Source of the DNA: Ophiothrix spiculata
Lineage: Eukaryota; Echinodermata; Ophiuroidea; Amphilepidida; Ophiotrichidae
Assembly (NCBI GenBank): GCA_000969725.1
Contig: JXSR01S023058.1
Reading direction: 5' to 3' (one strand)
Length of the DNA: 25,418 nt
Shown here: one piece after another, positions 9,371 to 19,007 of the stretch
Numbering within the stretch: position 1 is the first letter of the stretch
Layout: each line of letters opens with the position of its first letter
Translations under genes and position numbers: made by a program
Notes under the pieces: model-generated
What the model was told of the DNA's origin: nothing
Database searches by the model: none
The model's input: the letters and a program-made list of their open reading frames with translations, nothing else

Positions 9371-10501
9371 CAACCGTGTGTGAAAATTGTTTACTCGCAA
9401 AAAATAAACTTTGCACTACTTATCGTTTCTATTGTCATTGAAAGGGCAATCCATACGAGGTCAGAGTTGACGCCTTCACTTTCGTTTCTCAAATGATTGT
9501 TGTTATTATTTGGTTGAACAATTCCCACTGCCGTCATGAGATCAATTGTACTATATAAATATTCTTCAGGGACTGCCCGGCGAATTGTTGTGTGACTCTG
9601 GCAGGAAAATGGAGTAAAGTTGTCAACACCAAACTTCGACTTCGACGACAGGTGTAAAAGTGTCCATTGGTTGCTCTACCACCTCACCCTATCCACTTTA
9701 ATAGTAAGTATTTTATTAACCGAAATTACTGGCAGTGGTATTGGCTTGACTACTTGCATGGCTTGAGTTTCTCGAGCAAGTATTTTAGTCACTTCGGTTG
9801 TCATTTGCATGATTTTCTACTTCAAGCTTCAGTCATTTGTGCAAGGCGAAACAAACATAATTGTGATGGCTCACCCCGAAAGGGGGGACTTTCGTAGATG
9901 ATATCAATTTTGATTTTATCATTTCATCTGTCATAACATTTTCTAAGCTTTAAAATGACACCTTGCTTGTTGAAATTGATAAAGGCAATCAAATTTTATA
10001 ACAGAAAATCTGTTGGAAATTCTTATTATTTTTTTTATTTTTTGCTGCCTATTTTCGCCATTTCTCGAAAAGTGTTCTGTCGCAAGCTCAAGGTCCCCCT
10101 TTTCGGGATGGGTCATCACAATTATCATGATTATACATGTAGTTTTAATTTTAGATGTTTCAAAAGTAATGAAGGACTCTACTATTAAACATTTGGGATG
10201 GAGCAGTGGTGGTAGGACGATCCCTTTAATTGCCTGTTTACCGGACTGTTTACTCAGATTTGATGCGTAGTCATCCGTGGTATCGCCCGTATATTTCAAT
10301 GCGTAAATGAAAAGAAAAGTAGTTCTTTATAATAATCACAATATCTTTTTAGTTTTCTGGGGTTGAAGTCCCAACCCCAACGGTTTTGAAATCTGCACAT
10401 GTTTATACACTAAGTAAGGGCATAAAATGAAATTTTTGAGCGTTAGTTAAAATTCAAGTTTTTTGAATGGGAGTTTCAAAATCTGCTGACGTCATGTCCT
10501 A
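9371..10501. other. No gene seen; contains a 16-bp word repeated 1.4 kb downstream
   Basis: The longest open frame (minus strand 9943-10299) shows no recognisable domain and is not called. CTGGCAGTGGTATTGG occurs near 9730 and again near 11119, both preceded by a CCGAAAT-like word, which suggests two remnants of one repeat family. Otherwise featureless AT-rich sequence. Confidence 0.5.
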
Positions 10502-10517
10502 CCCCCCCCCCCCCCCC
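10502..10517 (+). repeat. C16 homopolymer
   Basis: Sixteen consecutive C. On the minus strand this is a G16 run. It makes the proline run in the open frame 10467-10754, which is therefore not credible as a gene. Confidence 0.9.
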
Positions 10518-11201
10518 TGGGATGGAGCATATGATTCGGATAAGTTAAAGGTGGGTCAAACGCTGCGTTTGACCTCAACTGAGGAGATGCAGAGTATGAG
10601 TATCAACGTCAAACTCAAAAACATAAAGTCAAATGTAGTTGATTACATTTTCATCTCCAGGGATCAACCGGAAGTATTGTATTTTTTGATGTCAAATGGA
10701 AGCCCATATTTTTCTTATTGTAAATCCAAAATTTCAGCTCTAAATTCCATATAGTTTTTGAGATATAGCAAAAAGTGTAAGGTTAAACAGCCTAATCCCC
10801 AGAGTTGCATACTTTGTTTTGCCTCAGAAGTGTAAACAAGAAGCAAATTACTGAGGGTGTAACCTCACACTGAAATGCATTTTTGAGGTCTAGGTAATAA
10901 AAGTAAATTATAGGGCCTACACATGTTAAAAATATAGGAATCTACGCCTTATTAGGTTAGGTATAAGCTACTGATGCTTTCTACTGTATACATATACTGG
11001 CATCAGGTGCTTCGTTTTATAGAATGATTTCGAATTTGTGACTATATATAGTCAACAGTTCATAACAGAAAGATCCATATCAAATAGTGAAAAAATAAGT
11101 TGGATATTACCCGAAATATCTGGCAGTGGTATTGGTACAAAGTTCCTTACTTGTTAAGTTGGATCGGGAGCAGAATTGGTCCTTGGAAAAAAAAACCTTC
11201 T
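10518..11201. other. No gene seen
   Basis: Contains a small hairpin GGTCAAACG-CTG-CGTTTGACC near 10555 (9-bp arms, 3-nt loop) and the second copy of the CTGGCAGTGGTATTGG word (near 11119). No exon or boundary could be defined. Confidence 0.5.
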
Positions 11202-11420
11202 GCCCTTATGGTTTGGTGGTTAGCGATCTCGCCTCACACGCATTGGGTCCGGGTTCGATTCCCATTGAGGGCACTTGCCGGAATGGAATCTCGGATTTTT
11301 TGCTTAGACGTTTATCTGACTAAGTAGTCGTAGCATATTCTAGTTCCTAACATGAAGTATTTAGAGTTGGCTAAATAATTCATGAGAGATCGTCGTCCTT
11401 CGGAGGGGATAACCATGATC
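11202..11420 (+). mobile_element. tRNA-Val(CAC)-derived SINE
   Basis: The head 11202-11272 folds with a full 7-bp acceptor stem (GCCCTTA with TGAGGGC) and the anticodon loop CTCACAC (anticodon CAC, Val). B-box GGTTCGATTCC is perfect, and the A box TGGTTTGGTGG is recognisable. The anticodon stem is broken (only two pairs), so it is not a working tRNA. Sequence after the head ends near GTCGTCCTTCGGAGGGGATAA (about 11390), which resembles the conserved 3' tails of invertebrate SINEs. The 3' limit is uncertain because an opposed SINE head follows. Confidence 0.6.
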
Positions 11421-11566
11421 ATTATGCTCCTTGGGAGTCTTGTGCACTGCTGATTTGTTAAGGTTCAACTTGTGCGTCAAAATGTTCACCAACTTTAAAG
11501 CTCTATGAGTCTTATAATCACGAAGTATATACCAGCGCTTAATAGATTTCCAAAATTTTAGACGAT

Positions 11567-11640
11567 CGGGACTCGAACCTGGGACCTCCCGCACTCAAAG
11601 CAAGTTCGCAGCGCATAGACCAAAAGAGGACTTCTGCGTC
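11567..11640 (-). mobile_element. tRNA-derived SINE head, minus strand
   Basis: On the minus strand the B box GGTTCGAGTCC (11579-11569) follows an anticodon arm CTTGC-TTTGAGT-GCGGG whose five pairs all form (two are G-U), with anticodon GAG. An A-box-like TTGGTCTATGCGC lies upstream at about 11625-11610. The acceptor ends do not pair, so it is a SINE head or pseudo-tRNA. Its body would run toward lower coordinates and meet the plus-strand SINE tail. Confidence 0.55.
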
Positions 11641-12109
11641 AGGTCTAGACACTGAACTAACTTAAATACGTTCGTGACAATACTCCATATATAGCTTGTA
11701 TCTGAATCACTCTTAATGGGTGCAGCATTATTTTGTATCTTAATTTAGACATTTGGTGTTTGTCCACTGCAAAACGCTAAGCACCTTAATCTTTTTGTCA
11801 TTTCCCCGGCAGCACATTTTCCAGGGAATTTTATAGAAAGCGGTAAAACAGCGGACAATTTTACAGAAAGCCGTAAAGCAACGGACAATATTCTCGTAAA
11901 TTATGTGGTTGTACAGGGTATTTATCCTACAGGCTTATTCCAGTGAAAATGAAACCTTGTTTGACTTCAAGTAAAAAATCAGCTTTTTTATTCGACCACG
12001 TAAGCAGGTTTTTCAGTCATACGTTTGTTACTTGGTACGTGATAATTTCTAATCAGAAATTGCAAAGTGTTTCTATCCGTGCATGAATGAGCACATGTTT
12101 TAACTCAAA
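11641..12109. other. No gene seen
   Basis: AT-rich. A short partial direct repeat GCGGTAAAACAGCGGACAATTTTACAGAAAGC... is present near 11840-11890 (ACAGCGGACAAT and GCAACGGACAAT). No exon signal was found. Confidence 0.5.
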
Positions 12110-12114
12110 AATGT

Positions 12115-12461
12115 CACAAACGTTACCAAATAGTTACACCAAAATGTCGCAAACGTTACCAAACAAAACATTGCATTAAAAGAAATCCTGCCGATAGAAT
12201 TCTCTACCACTTTTATAATATTTCTAAATATGTTACCCATCATCTGTGAAAAGCGTAGTAAAAAATTGCTAACATGTCAGAGTATTTTTACTTTGAAGTC
12301 ATTTGGAGCAAAAATCCATTTCCGTGCGACAAACGTTACCGAACGTTACATGGACTTCCCACCAGTGAGCACCATTATCAAAAAAAAATCTAGTGGATAT
12401 AATATTTTACTATAGGTTCTGTGGTCATTTATAAGTGAAATTTTTCGGTCACAAACGTTAC
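12115..12461 (+). repeat. Recurring CAAACGTTAC words
   Basis: CAAACGTTAC occurs at 12117-12126, 12150-12159, 12331-12339 region (ACAAACGTTACC) and 12452-12461, with a related GAACGTTACA at 12341-12350. Spacing is irregular. All are on the same strand and contain the AACGTT palindrome. Such clustered words are usual as subterminal binding sites in a DNA transposon, but no outer ends were defined. Confidence 0.6.
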
Positions 12462-12523
12462 TTTGGAACGCCCTACAGTATTTTTGGAGAATTAAGTTTC
12501 TCAATAAATGACCACAGAACCTA
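12413..12523. repeat. 20-bp inverted repeat around a 71-nt spacer
   Basis: TAGGTTCTGTGGTCATTTAT (12413-12432) and its exact reverse complement (12504-12523) flank the last CAAACGTTAC word. Weaker pairing continues outward (TATTTTACTA with TAGTAAAAC). This may be the end of, or a whole, small foldback element. Confidence 0.8.
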
Positions 12524-12634
12524 GTAAAACACTTGATTAAAATATCAATTTTACCAATTTAATTGGATGACTTCATGATTGTATAGTAATTGTTGATAAT
12601 GTCAAACTATAACCAGTGTTTCTAATTCTCCATC

Positions 12635-12697
12635 TGGTCTCACTTCGCTGCCCAGACCGTTATCAAAATGCTTTGTTAGATAACGGTCGGTAGACCA
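12635..12697. repeat. Small cruciform-type hairpin
   Basis: GACCGTTATC (12655-12664) pairs with GATAACGGTC (12679-12688) over a 14-nt loop, and an outer TGGTCT (12635-12640) matches AGACCA (12692-12697). Confidence 0.7.
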
Positions 12698-12771
12698 CAT
12701 TCTTAAAAATAACGTTCAGGGCAACGAGCTTTAAACAAAAGAAACAATGGATAATTTATGAATAGAAAAGG

Positions 12772-12840
12772 GCTAGACGTGTATGGGTGAATATTAGATT
12801 GGGATGCGAGAGGTCCCGGGTTCGAACACCCGGGTCTAAC
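12772..12840 (+). tRNA. tRNA-like sequence with strong T arm, probably a SINE/tRNA remnant
   Basis: At 69 nt it is slightly short. GCTAGAC (12772-12778) pairs with GTCTAAC (12834-12840) at 6 of 7 positions. The T arm CCCGG-GTTCGAACA-CCCGGG is strong and the B box GGTTCGAACAC is nearly canonical. The D-arm region lacks a good A box and the anticodon arm is not convincing. A decayed tRNA-derived element is more likely than a gene. Confidence 0.4.
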
Positions 12841-13906
12841 TGCGTGAATATAGGGATTTTTATACAGTAATATTCGAGGAGATAGTTTTTGGCCTGTAAT
12901 GGGTTAGGGATAATAATGTTTTGCTATAGTTAGTAGGCTTTTGTCATGGGTGTCAACATATGATTTTCCGAGATTTTTAACTATTTTTCACATGTTACGG
13001 GCTCTTGGTAAAAAGCACTCTTTTCCGTGTTTTCGTCTACGCGATGATATCCACTCCAGAATACAAGGTTCTGACCTCAATTCTGTTTCAATGTTATGTC
13101 TTAGTGTATTAAAACAATTTTGCGATATGTCATGTATACCCGCCCGTAATTCTAAGGTGTTAGTATCTTTAAACTTCCTGAATTGCAATATTATCTGTGT
13201 ACGCGCAAACACACCAATCTGCACAGATTCGAAGCTCTGTAGTTTGAAAACGGAAGTTCCAGTGGAATGAAATTCAATGAACTGAGGATATGAAGATAAA
13301 ACAGTGCAAACAACGAAACAAGAAGTTGTATTTCACTATTAGCACCTACATTTGTGAGTAAATGGATACCTGCTATATGGAATCGAAATGATTGTTGAGG
13401 TCAGTTCAGGTAATAGTTAAGCTAAAAATGGTGTTAAAGTTTATGAAATGCGAAGGTGAAAACATTTATACTTAATAAGTATTACTTATTGTTATTCCAA
13501 AGTTCAGCCATAAACCATGGAGCTCCATGGGGCTATATTTACAACGAGAAGAATTGCACAGAGACATTTTCTCTATGCAATGGTTGGAAGAACCCATCAG
13601 CTGCTATCTCTAAGAGGTCAATAGAGTCTTGAAAAAAAAAAGAACAAGGCAAGACAAAATTGTTCTCTTCTTGATAGTCCTGCCTTCAGATGATGATCTT
13701 TTCTGGAGATATTTTTTCAAAGTGGCATTATATTCGTTCGTCGGACTTAAGATTAGGGCCCAATTTCATAAAACCTTTCTAGTTTAGTAAGTTACTAGGA
13801 TTTAGCATCATTCAAAGTGTGTAGTTGGTTGCATGTTAGATACCAACTAAACCACAGTTCCTAAAACCATTTTCTATGAACCATTCTTTATTCTTTAATA
13901 GTCTCG
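12841..13906. other. No gene assigned
   Basis: Both strands have open frames at 12941-13270 (109 codons plus) and 12988-13224 (78 codons minus). Neither shows a domain I recognise, and no splice context supports one over the other. A perfect 16-base palindrome CCATGGAGCTCCATGG lies at 13515-13530. Confidence 0.45.
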
Positions 13907-14660
13907 AAAAATTATCACCTCACCTCGAACTTCGTACGCCAATACGGAAATCGCAAACGTAATTTGAAGATATTGTGAACAAGCGCTGGAATTTCAGCTT
14001 TCATTTGGCACCCTATTTCTGATAATAATGATTGAGAAACACTGAAATTATGAACTTTTAAATTCCTCGAAGTCATTTCGAAAAAACTAGTAACGCAAGA
14101 ATATTGGGTCAATGAGGTAAGTGAGTTTAGTCACTGGAGCACCGATTTTTTTCAAAAGCATGCATCATTGTACATGGTGTCTAAGCATCAAGATATTGAA
14201 TTTTTTCCCATGAATTTTTCATTAATTTATTTTTAATGATAATGAGAAACATCATAAAAACGACATTCAATTGGTAGGCATTACTAGCATTAAAGACATG
14301 GCGCAAATTCCAGACAACATTAGAGGACAAATAACGTTTCGCTATGTGTTAAAGGCTAGTAATGCCTACCAACTGAATCTATTAAGTTTTATTTCGTTTT
14401 TCGTCATTAATAAGATGAAAAAAATCATATCTTGATGTTTAATGCTTAAAATCCCATGACGCATTCTTTAGAAACACTTCAGTTACCAAACTCACCTCAT
14501 AATGATCCTCAGTCTTGCGTTACTGGTTTGTACAATGCAAAAAATGAAATTAGCAATTTACGTTTTCGAAATGACCTTAAATAAGGTTTTAAAAGTTCAT
14601 GATTTCGGTGTTTCTCAATCAATTGTAAGAAATTTTTTCGAGGTGAGGCGATACTTTTTT
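13907..14660. mobile_element. ~750-bp foldback element
   Basis: The outer ends ATTATCACCTCACCTCGAA (13911-) and TTTCGAGGTGAGGCGATA (-14654) are inverted. Pairing then resumes at several levels: GTGTTTCTCAAT near 14610 with ATTGAGAAACAC near 14030; the ATCAAGATAT block near 14190 with ATATCTTGATG near 14428; and the innermost TTCAATTGGTAGGCATTACTAG (14266-14287) with CTAGTAATGCCTACCAACTGAA (14356-14377). Only about 65 bases separate the inner arms. The left arm has roughly 100 extra bases near its outer end. The arms are diverged, so the element is not recent. Confidence 0.7.
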
Positions 14661-15611
14661 GGGAATCTTTAGTTGCTTGGTAGAAGCAAGATAGAATAAT
14701 ATGGTTACTGATTAAGGCTTAATTATCATGGTCGCTTCTCAATGACAATAGTGCTTGAAATAAGAATGGAAATTAGTTTAAACACGAATAGTTTTGAAAG
14801 GAACTTACTATAATATACCTACAGACCATTGGGGCATCGGTTAACACGACAAACAAAATAAGTATAGTGTCATGGTCCTATTTAAATTCAAGTTTGCTAG
14901 ACACGGTAAGCAAAATATTTGAATTAAAGCCAAGAAAAGAAGACAAAGGCTTAAAATCTTAATTGGTTTTCATATCATTGTCAAACCATCAATAATTTGC
15001 GTCATGCATCCCTACATTTACTTATTTCAAAGCTCTAATTTTGATATATTCTGGATATTCGGCACGTGCCTATATATAACTATCTCCTATACAAGACCAT
15101 TTAAATGGCTTAAATTTGGCGATTTTATCGGGCTACATATATTTTGATGTCCGGGTAAAATTAAAGTTGGAAATTATAGTTCTAAAGATTTAATAACATC
15201 TAAGAGCTATTCTAATTTTAGCAAGCAACTATAGGAACCTAGGAGCTTAGAAGCTTAGAAGCTTAGAATGAAATAGGTTTAGCATTAACTATAGCGATAG
15301 AAACGAAGTTAGAAACAAACTAGGAAGATAATGGTTTTCTGAGGCCCAAGGTGCCGAACAGGAGCGGCAGATCCCATTTGGCCGTGCCGGACAAAACCAG
15401 AAAAGCTTATAATATCATCACGGGGAAGATTGAAGCGCTTCAATTCGCTGTCGATGTGATAACAAAATAGTCTGGGTTACTCCAGCAACCGTTTACAGTG
15501 GGTGGAATTAGGCCCCTGACACTTTATCCCCATATACTTCATAGCTCATTTGATTACTATTTCTCATTAGTTGCTGGTTAACGTTTCTTCGCTGATACGT
15601 GATCAGTGTCT
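14661..15611. other. No gene seen; short AGCTTAGA tandem
   Basis: AT-rich intergenic sequence upstream of the transporter gene. An eight-base unit, AGCTTAGA, is repeated three times at 15244-15268. Any untranslated first exon of the transporter may lie here or in the next kilobase, but I cannot identify it. Confidence 0.5.
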
Positions 15612-15806
15612 CCAATTAGCGTAACGCGTAACGTAAAATGTGGACAAAAATCGAGGTCACAAAATGAAGAATGCTGCTCAAATATCGATAAATCCTGACA
15701 TCGTCCTTGATGTGTGTTACGCTTAATCGGGTACAAGGTGTGCAGCATTCTTCATTTTGTGACCTCGTTTTTGTCCACATATCACGTCACACGTTACGCT
15801 AATTGG
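15612..15806. repeat. Hairpin with ~65-bp arms, MITE-like
   Basis: Left arm 15612-15677 starts CCAATTAGCGTAACGCG and ends AAGAATGCTGC. The right arm 15742-15806 is its reverse complement with few mismatches, and the 64-nt loop is unrelated. The block GGTCACAAAATGAAGAATGC is identical in both arms. It lies about 340 bases before the first recognised coding exon of the transporter. Confidence 0.85.
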
Positions 15807-16138
15807 GGTCATGTTTTTAGCTCAGTGTCATCTCTGTTACTCTGGTGGAATACAGACTTCAGGTTAGATCGTCTGCCATGCCAATATTACTTGAGCAGCA
15901 AAGCCGCGTATTGCTTAATCTTCTCTGGTTGGGTTATTATCAACATGATTGTAGCGCGGGTAATTCAAATCGATGCTATAAGCCACTGAAGCCACGTGGA
16001 TAGTTGAACGCGCGTTAATTGCCGGGAAATTAATTTGATTATATGCCGTCACTTCGACAACAATCAAGCACTTAATCAAACACCTTAAATTTCAAATGGC
16101 GTCAATGATTTTTTTTTTTGGATTAACTTTTGTTACAG

Positions 16139-17247
16139 GAATAGTCGTCATGGATAACGGAGTTGTCAAAGACGAATCTGAGGGAAGTATCAACAGAAGC
16201 ACGAACGATTCTATCACTGACGATGTCGAAGATTCAACAAGAGATAAAGACTCACTTCTGAATGGCTCCGTCAATACGGAGGCACGAAGTCATCCCTCGT
16301 CTCAAATCTCATTGAAAACGAGATGTTGTGGACCAGCGAGATTACGATATGTAACAGTTGAACCAGCTATGATACTGATCGTTATCGCATTTGGAACAAT
16401 GCTGAATCTGAAAGGGCAATATATTCGTCAACAAATTGCTTTGAAATACGGAGAACATAGCGATCCTGGACAATCTCAATGTACTAATGTTAGCGATGAA
16501 GATGATGTCAATGGTAAAATACAAGCAGAAGCTTCGGAATGGTCTACTTATCTATCCGTTACAGAATCCATTCCTTCGCTTTTTGCCGTGATGTATTTTG
16601 GTACATTAAGTGACAGATACGGCCGGAAACCTCTGATGCTTATTCCGGCTGCCGGAATGGTACTAACATGTCTCATGCATCTCCTCATAATGGGTCTACG
16701 GCTGCCTTTACAAATGTTTTATATCAGCGCAATTATTAGGGGCTCGACTGGGTCGATAGCACTCTTTATGGCACTGTGTTTCTCTTATGTAGCAGATATC
16801 ACAACTGGCGAAAATCGAATTTTATTGATATGATATTCTTCATGGGAGCGGGGGCATCTCAAATTGGAGTGGGGTATTTCTTAAAATATGCCGGATACGT
16901 ACCGCCAATGTTAATGGCCGAATTTATATCCGTGCTGACGTTCTTCTACGTGATAGCTCCGTGGTTTATACCTCCTTCAGTCTCCAGTGGCAAACGTCGA
17001 AGTCAAGATAATCCAAAAGCCAAAAAAAGAGGTGGTGTTTTAGGGAAAATCAAGAAGCTATTCAAAGATAGAACTAATCATCGGCGCCGTAATTTGATCA
17101 TTTCATGTGTAATTATATTCACAATGACACCCGTGGCGTTTTCTCAGATAACTTTGACGGCATTGTACGCGCTGGGTGAACCATTTTGTTGGACCTCGGT
17201 GATTCTAGGAATATTTATGGCTATGGATTTAACCGTTGGTGGATTGG
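16139..17247 (+). CDS. SLC46-like MFS transporter, first coding exon (frameshifted)
   Basis: Encodes the N-terminal two thirds of a proton-coupled folate transporter-like (SLC46 family) membrane protein. A pyrimidine tract and TTACAG end at 16138, so the exon starts at 16139 and the likely start is ATG 16150. The ATG at 16096 would translate the polypyrimidine tract. From 16150: acidic Ser/Asp-rich tail (residues 1-55), RCC (58-60), TM1 (about 67-90), first outer loop with Cys-Thr-Asn-Val-Ser (possible N-glycosylation), MFS motif A GTLSDRYGRKP (about 151-161), TM3-TM4, then YVADITTGENR. Here the frame breaks at 16822-16827 and stops at 16831. The downstream part continues one frame over from Asp at 16827 (DMIFFMGAGASQIGVGY) through TM5-TM6, a basic loop, TM7 and the start of TM8. 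Donor G|GTGAGT at 17248, phase 1. Relative to the family, about four codons plus one base look missing. Confidence 0.85.
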
Positions 17248-17531
17248 GTGAGTAATAGCACAGATCTTTAAAAACGGGGATGGTGATCGGCTGCATTTGT
17301 TTGAAGCAATGTTTGTGTTGGTGCCGAGACAATCCAACAGGCAATTACGTGTAGTCTTCTGTTATACTCCACAATCTATTCAGTAGGCTTTCCAAAAAGT
17401 TCATTGACCAACCGCGTCACTAGAGTGTACACTTTCAAGTCACCTGTGCGTAGCCTCTTGACTCATGGGTATTGCAAATATACGTTTGATATAACCAAGT
17501 GAATGTTTAAATAACATTCCTTATACAATTT

Positions 17532-17622
17532 TCGCAAAGAATTACCACGGTAAAAGCTCCTCGTTTTATTTATCATAATGTGTTATGTATTATTCTTCTA
17601 CTTTCACCGTGGTATTTATTTG
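17532..17622. repeat. Short inverted repeat
   Basis: TACCACGGTAAAAG near 17543 pairs with CTTTCACCGTGGTA near 17601 with one mismatch. Weaker pairing extends outward to GCAAAG and TTTGC. About 45 nt separate the arms. Small foldback in an intron. Confidence 0.6.
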
Positions 17623-17989
17623 CAATATTTATTTTCAGTATCACCATGTTGTATGTTTTAAAAAAAAAATGAATGAATATTTGATGGTAATTGATTTAGA
17701 ACCCCGCGCTATTCAAACATAATGATCCAAATATGGTTTCAACTCACACATAGAATTGAGATTATATCGATTTTCTTTTGTATTTGTACAGAATTCGCAA
17801 TCCCCGTTTTTAAATATCTGTGGTAATAGGTAATTAGGTTTATTTACTTTTCCTATGACTGACATATTTCCGTCGAGGACTGGGAACGAGGTTAAGATTT
17901 GCGTTACGTGATGAATCGTGACTATTTGACACGTAGATAATATTATATGGAAACATTCACGATGCAACGTAACGCAATTCGGTATTCAA

Positions 17990-18165
17990 TCTATTAATCT
18001 AATACACTGAACTTGCATGACTTGCATACCCCATGAAGGAGTCTATCCGCACTGAGGACCAACGGCTTAACGTAACTTCCAAACCACGGAAGAAGTAGTA
18101 GAGCAAAGTTTCTTGCCCAGGGAAACAAGGAGACGAAAACCGCCGCGCCCGGGACTCGAACCAAC
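17990..18165 (-). mobile_element. tRNA-derived SINE body and B box, minus strand
   Basis: Reading the minus strand, B box GGTTCGAGTCCC (18162-18151) is followed by CCCTGGGCAAGAAACTTTG and later TTACGTTAAGCCGTTGGTCC. Both resemble the conserved body and tail of invertebrate tRNA-derived SINEs ('CCTGGGCAAG...' and '...GTTAA(A)CCGTCGGTCC'). The minus-strand frame across it (about 108 codons) is a by-product of the SINE. The 5' head is disturbed by the adjoining inverted duplication. Confidence 0.6.
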
Positions 18166-18168
18166 AAT

Positions 18169-18373
18169 CTCTGTGGGGCAATCTACACGGGAGTGCAAAT
18201 CCAGAGGAAAAGGCATCTCCGTAAACCGATTTGCAGAAGACTGTGGCTACATGGTCGTTAGGTCCGGATCTGCTGCACAGCACTCGGTGTACCCGTACGT
18301 GCAAGCGGTCTACGGAGATGCGCATCTCCGAGATGCGTTTGCATCTGGATTAGCACTCCGTGTAGATTGCCCC
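18169..18373. repeat. Inverted duplication adjoining the SINE head
   Basis: GGGGCAATCTACACGG followed by GAGTGCAAATCCAGA...GGCATCTCCGTAAACCG (18176-18228) is repeated in inverse orientation at 18306-18372 (CGGTCTACGGAGATGC...AGCACTCCGTGTAGATTGCCCC). The right arm carries an extra ATGCGCATCTCCGAG segment. About 75 nt separate the arms. Confidence 0.8.
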
Positions 18374-18780
18374 TGTATTACGAGACCTTGTACCAAATGT
18401 GCCAATTTTAGAAAGACTCAATATACATGATCGGAATCAGACCAAAAGTATGATTACGACAGGTAGCTCAGCCAGAGATTATAGTGCATGGTGTATTCAA
18501 GAGCTACAACTTTGTACAAAAAAGCAGCTGACGTTCAGAACATATCTCATGAATGAAACTGATTGTACATCAACACTTTTCGAAAATTATATATATAGTT
18601 TTACGGGTTTTTTACATCATTAATTTATCGGCAATCTTTATGGGGAATTTACAGTTTGTTTGATTAATTCATAATTGCAATTACGAGCATGAGAATTAAA
18701 GTACCTAGAAACACTTTTCGTGACCTGACCTTTTGTTAGGTCACGACCTTTGCTCTTGCTCGTCACTATTTTGTAACTTT
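18374..18780. other. Intronic sequence with an everted AGGTCA pair
   Basis: No exon. CGTGACCT and AGGTCACG (about 18719-18746) form an 8-bp inverted pair with TGACC repeated inside. This is nuclear-receptor half-site-like, but such pairs are common by chance. Confidence 0.4.
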
Positions 18781-19007
18781 TATGGTGTTATTTTGTAAGG
18801 TACGAGTAGATGAGTTGGACAAGGCATAATATTCAAAATTAAAGTGTGCTGAACTTTATATTTTGTGTTAATTGTTATTTGCGTAGCATAACGTAGGTTT
18901 TCTTGAAACACCTCTATTAACGTCTTTCTTGGAAAACACACGGCAGGGCGATAGTTTGATTTGAATAAAATATCCTCATCTCCAATCTTGCTATTTTCTC
19001 CATGCAG

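Larger units (their letters stand above)
17248..19007 (+). other. SLC46-like gene, intron 1
   Basis: It runs from GTGAGT to TGCAG. It contains a short inverted repeat (17532-17622), a SINE with an inverted duplication (about 17990-18375) and an everted TGACCT/AGGTCA pair at about 18722-18748. No additional exon is needed, because the phases of the flanking exons agree. Confidence 0.8.

Noticed and set aside
9943..10299. 118-codon minus-strand frame
   Set aside because: Longest minus frame in the region but no family motif, odd composition, and competing frames on the other strand.
10467..10754. 95-codon frame with a proline run
   Set aside because: The prolines come from a C16 homopolymer; the rest has no recognisable domain.
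11202..11273. Functional tRNA-Val gene
   Set aside because: Acceptor stem and anticodon are good, but the anticodon stem is broken and SINE-like sequence follows without a T-run.
12941..13270. 109-codon plus frame overlapping a 78-codon minus frame
   Set aside because: Neither strand shows a known motif or splice context; left unassigned rather than called a gene.
18113..18430. 105-codon plus and 108-codon minus frames
   Set aside because: They run across a SINE and an inverted duplication; the open frames follow from its GC-rich sequence.
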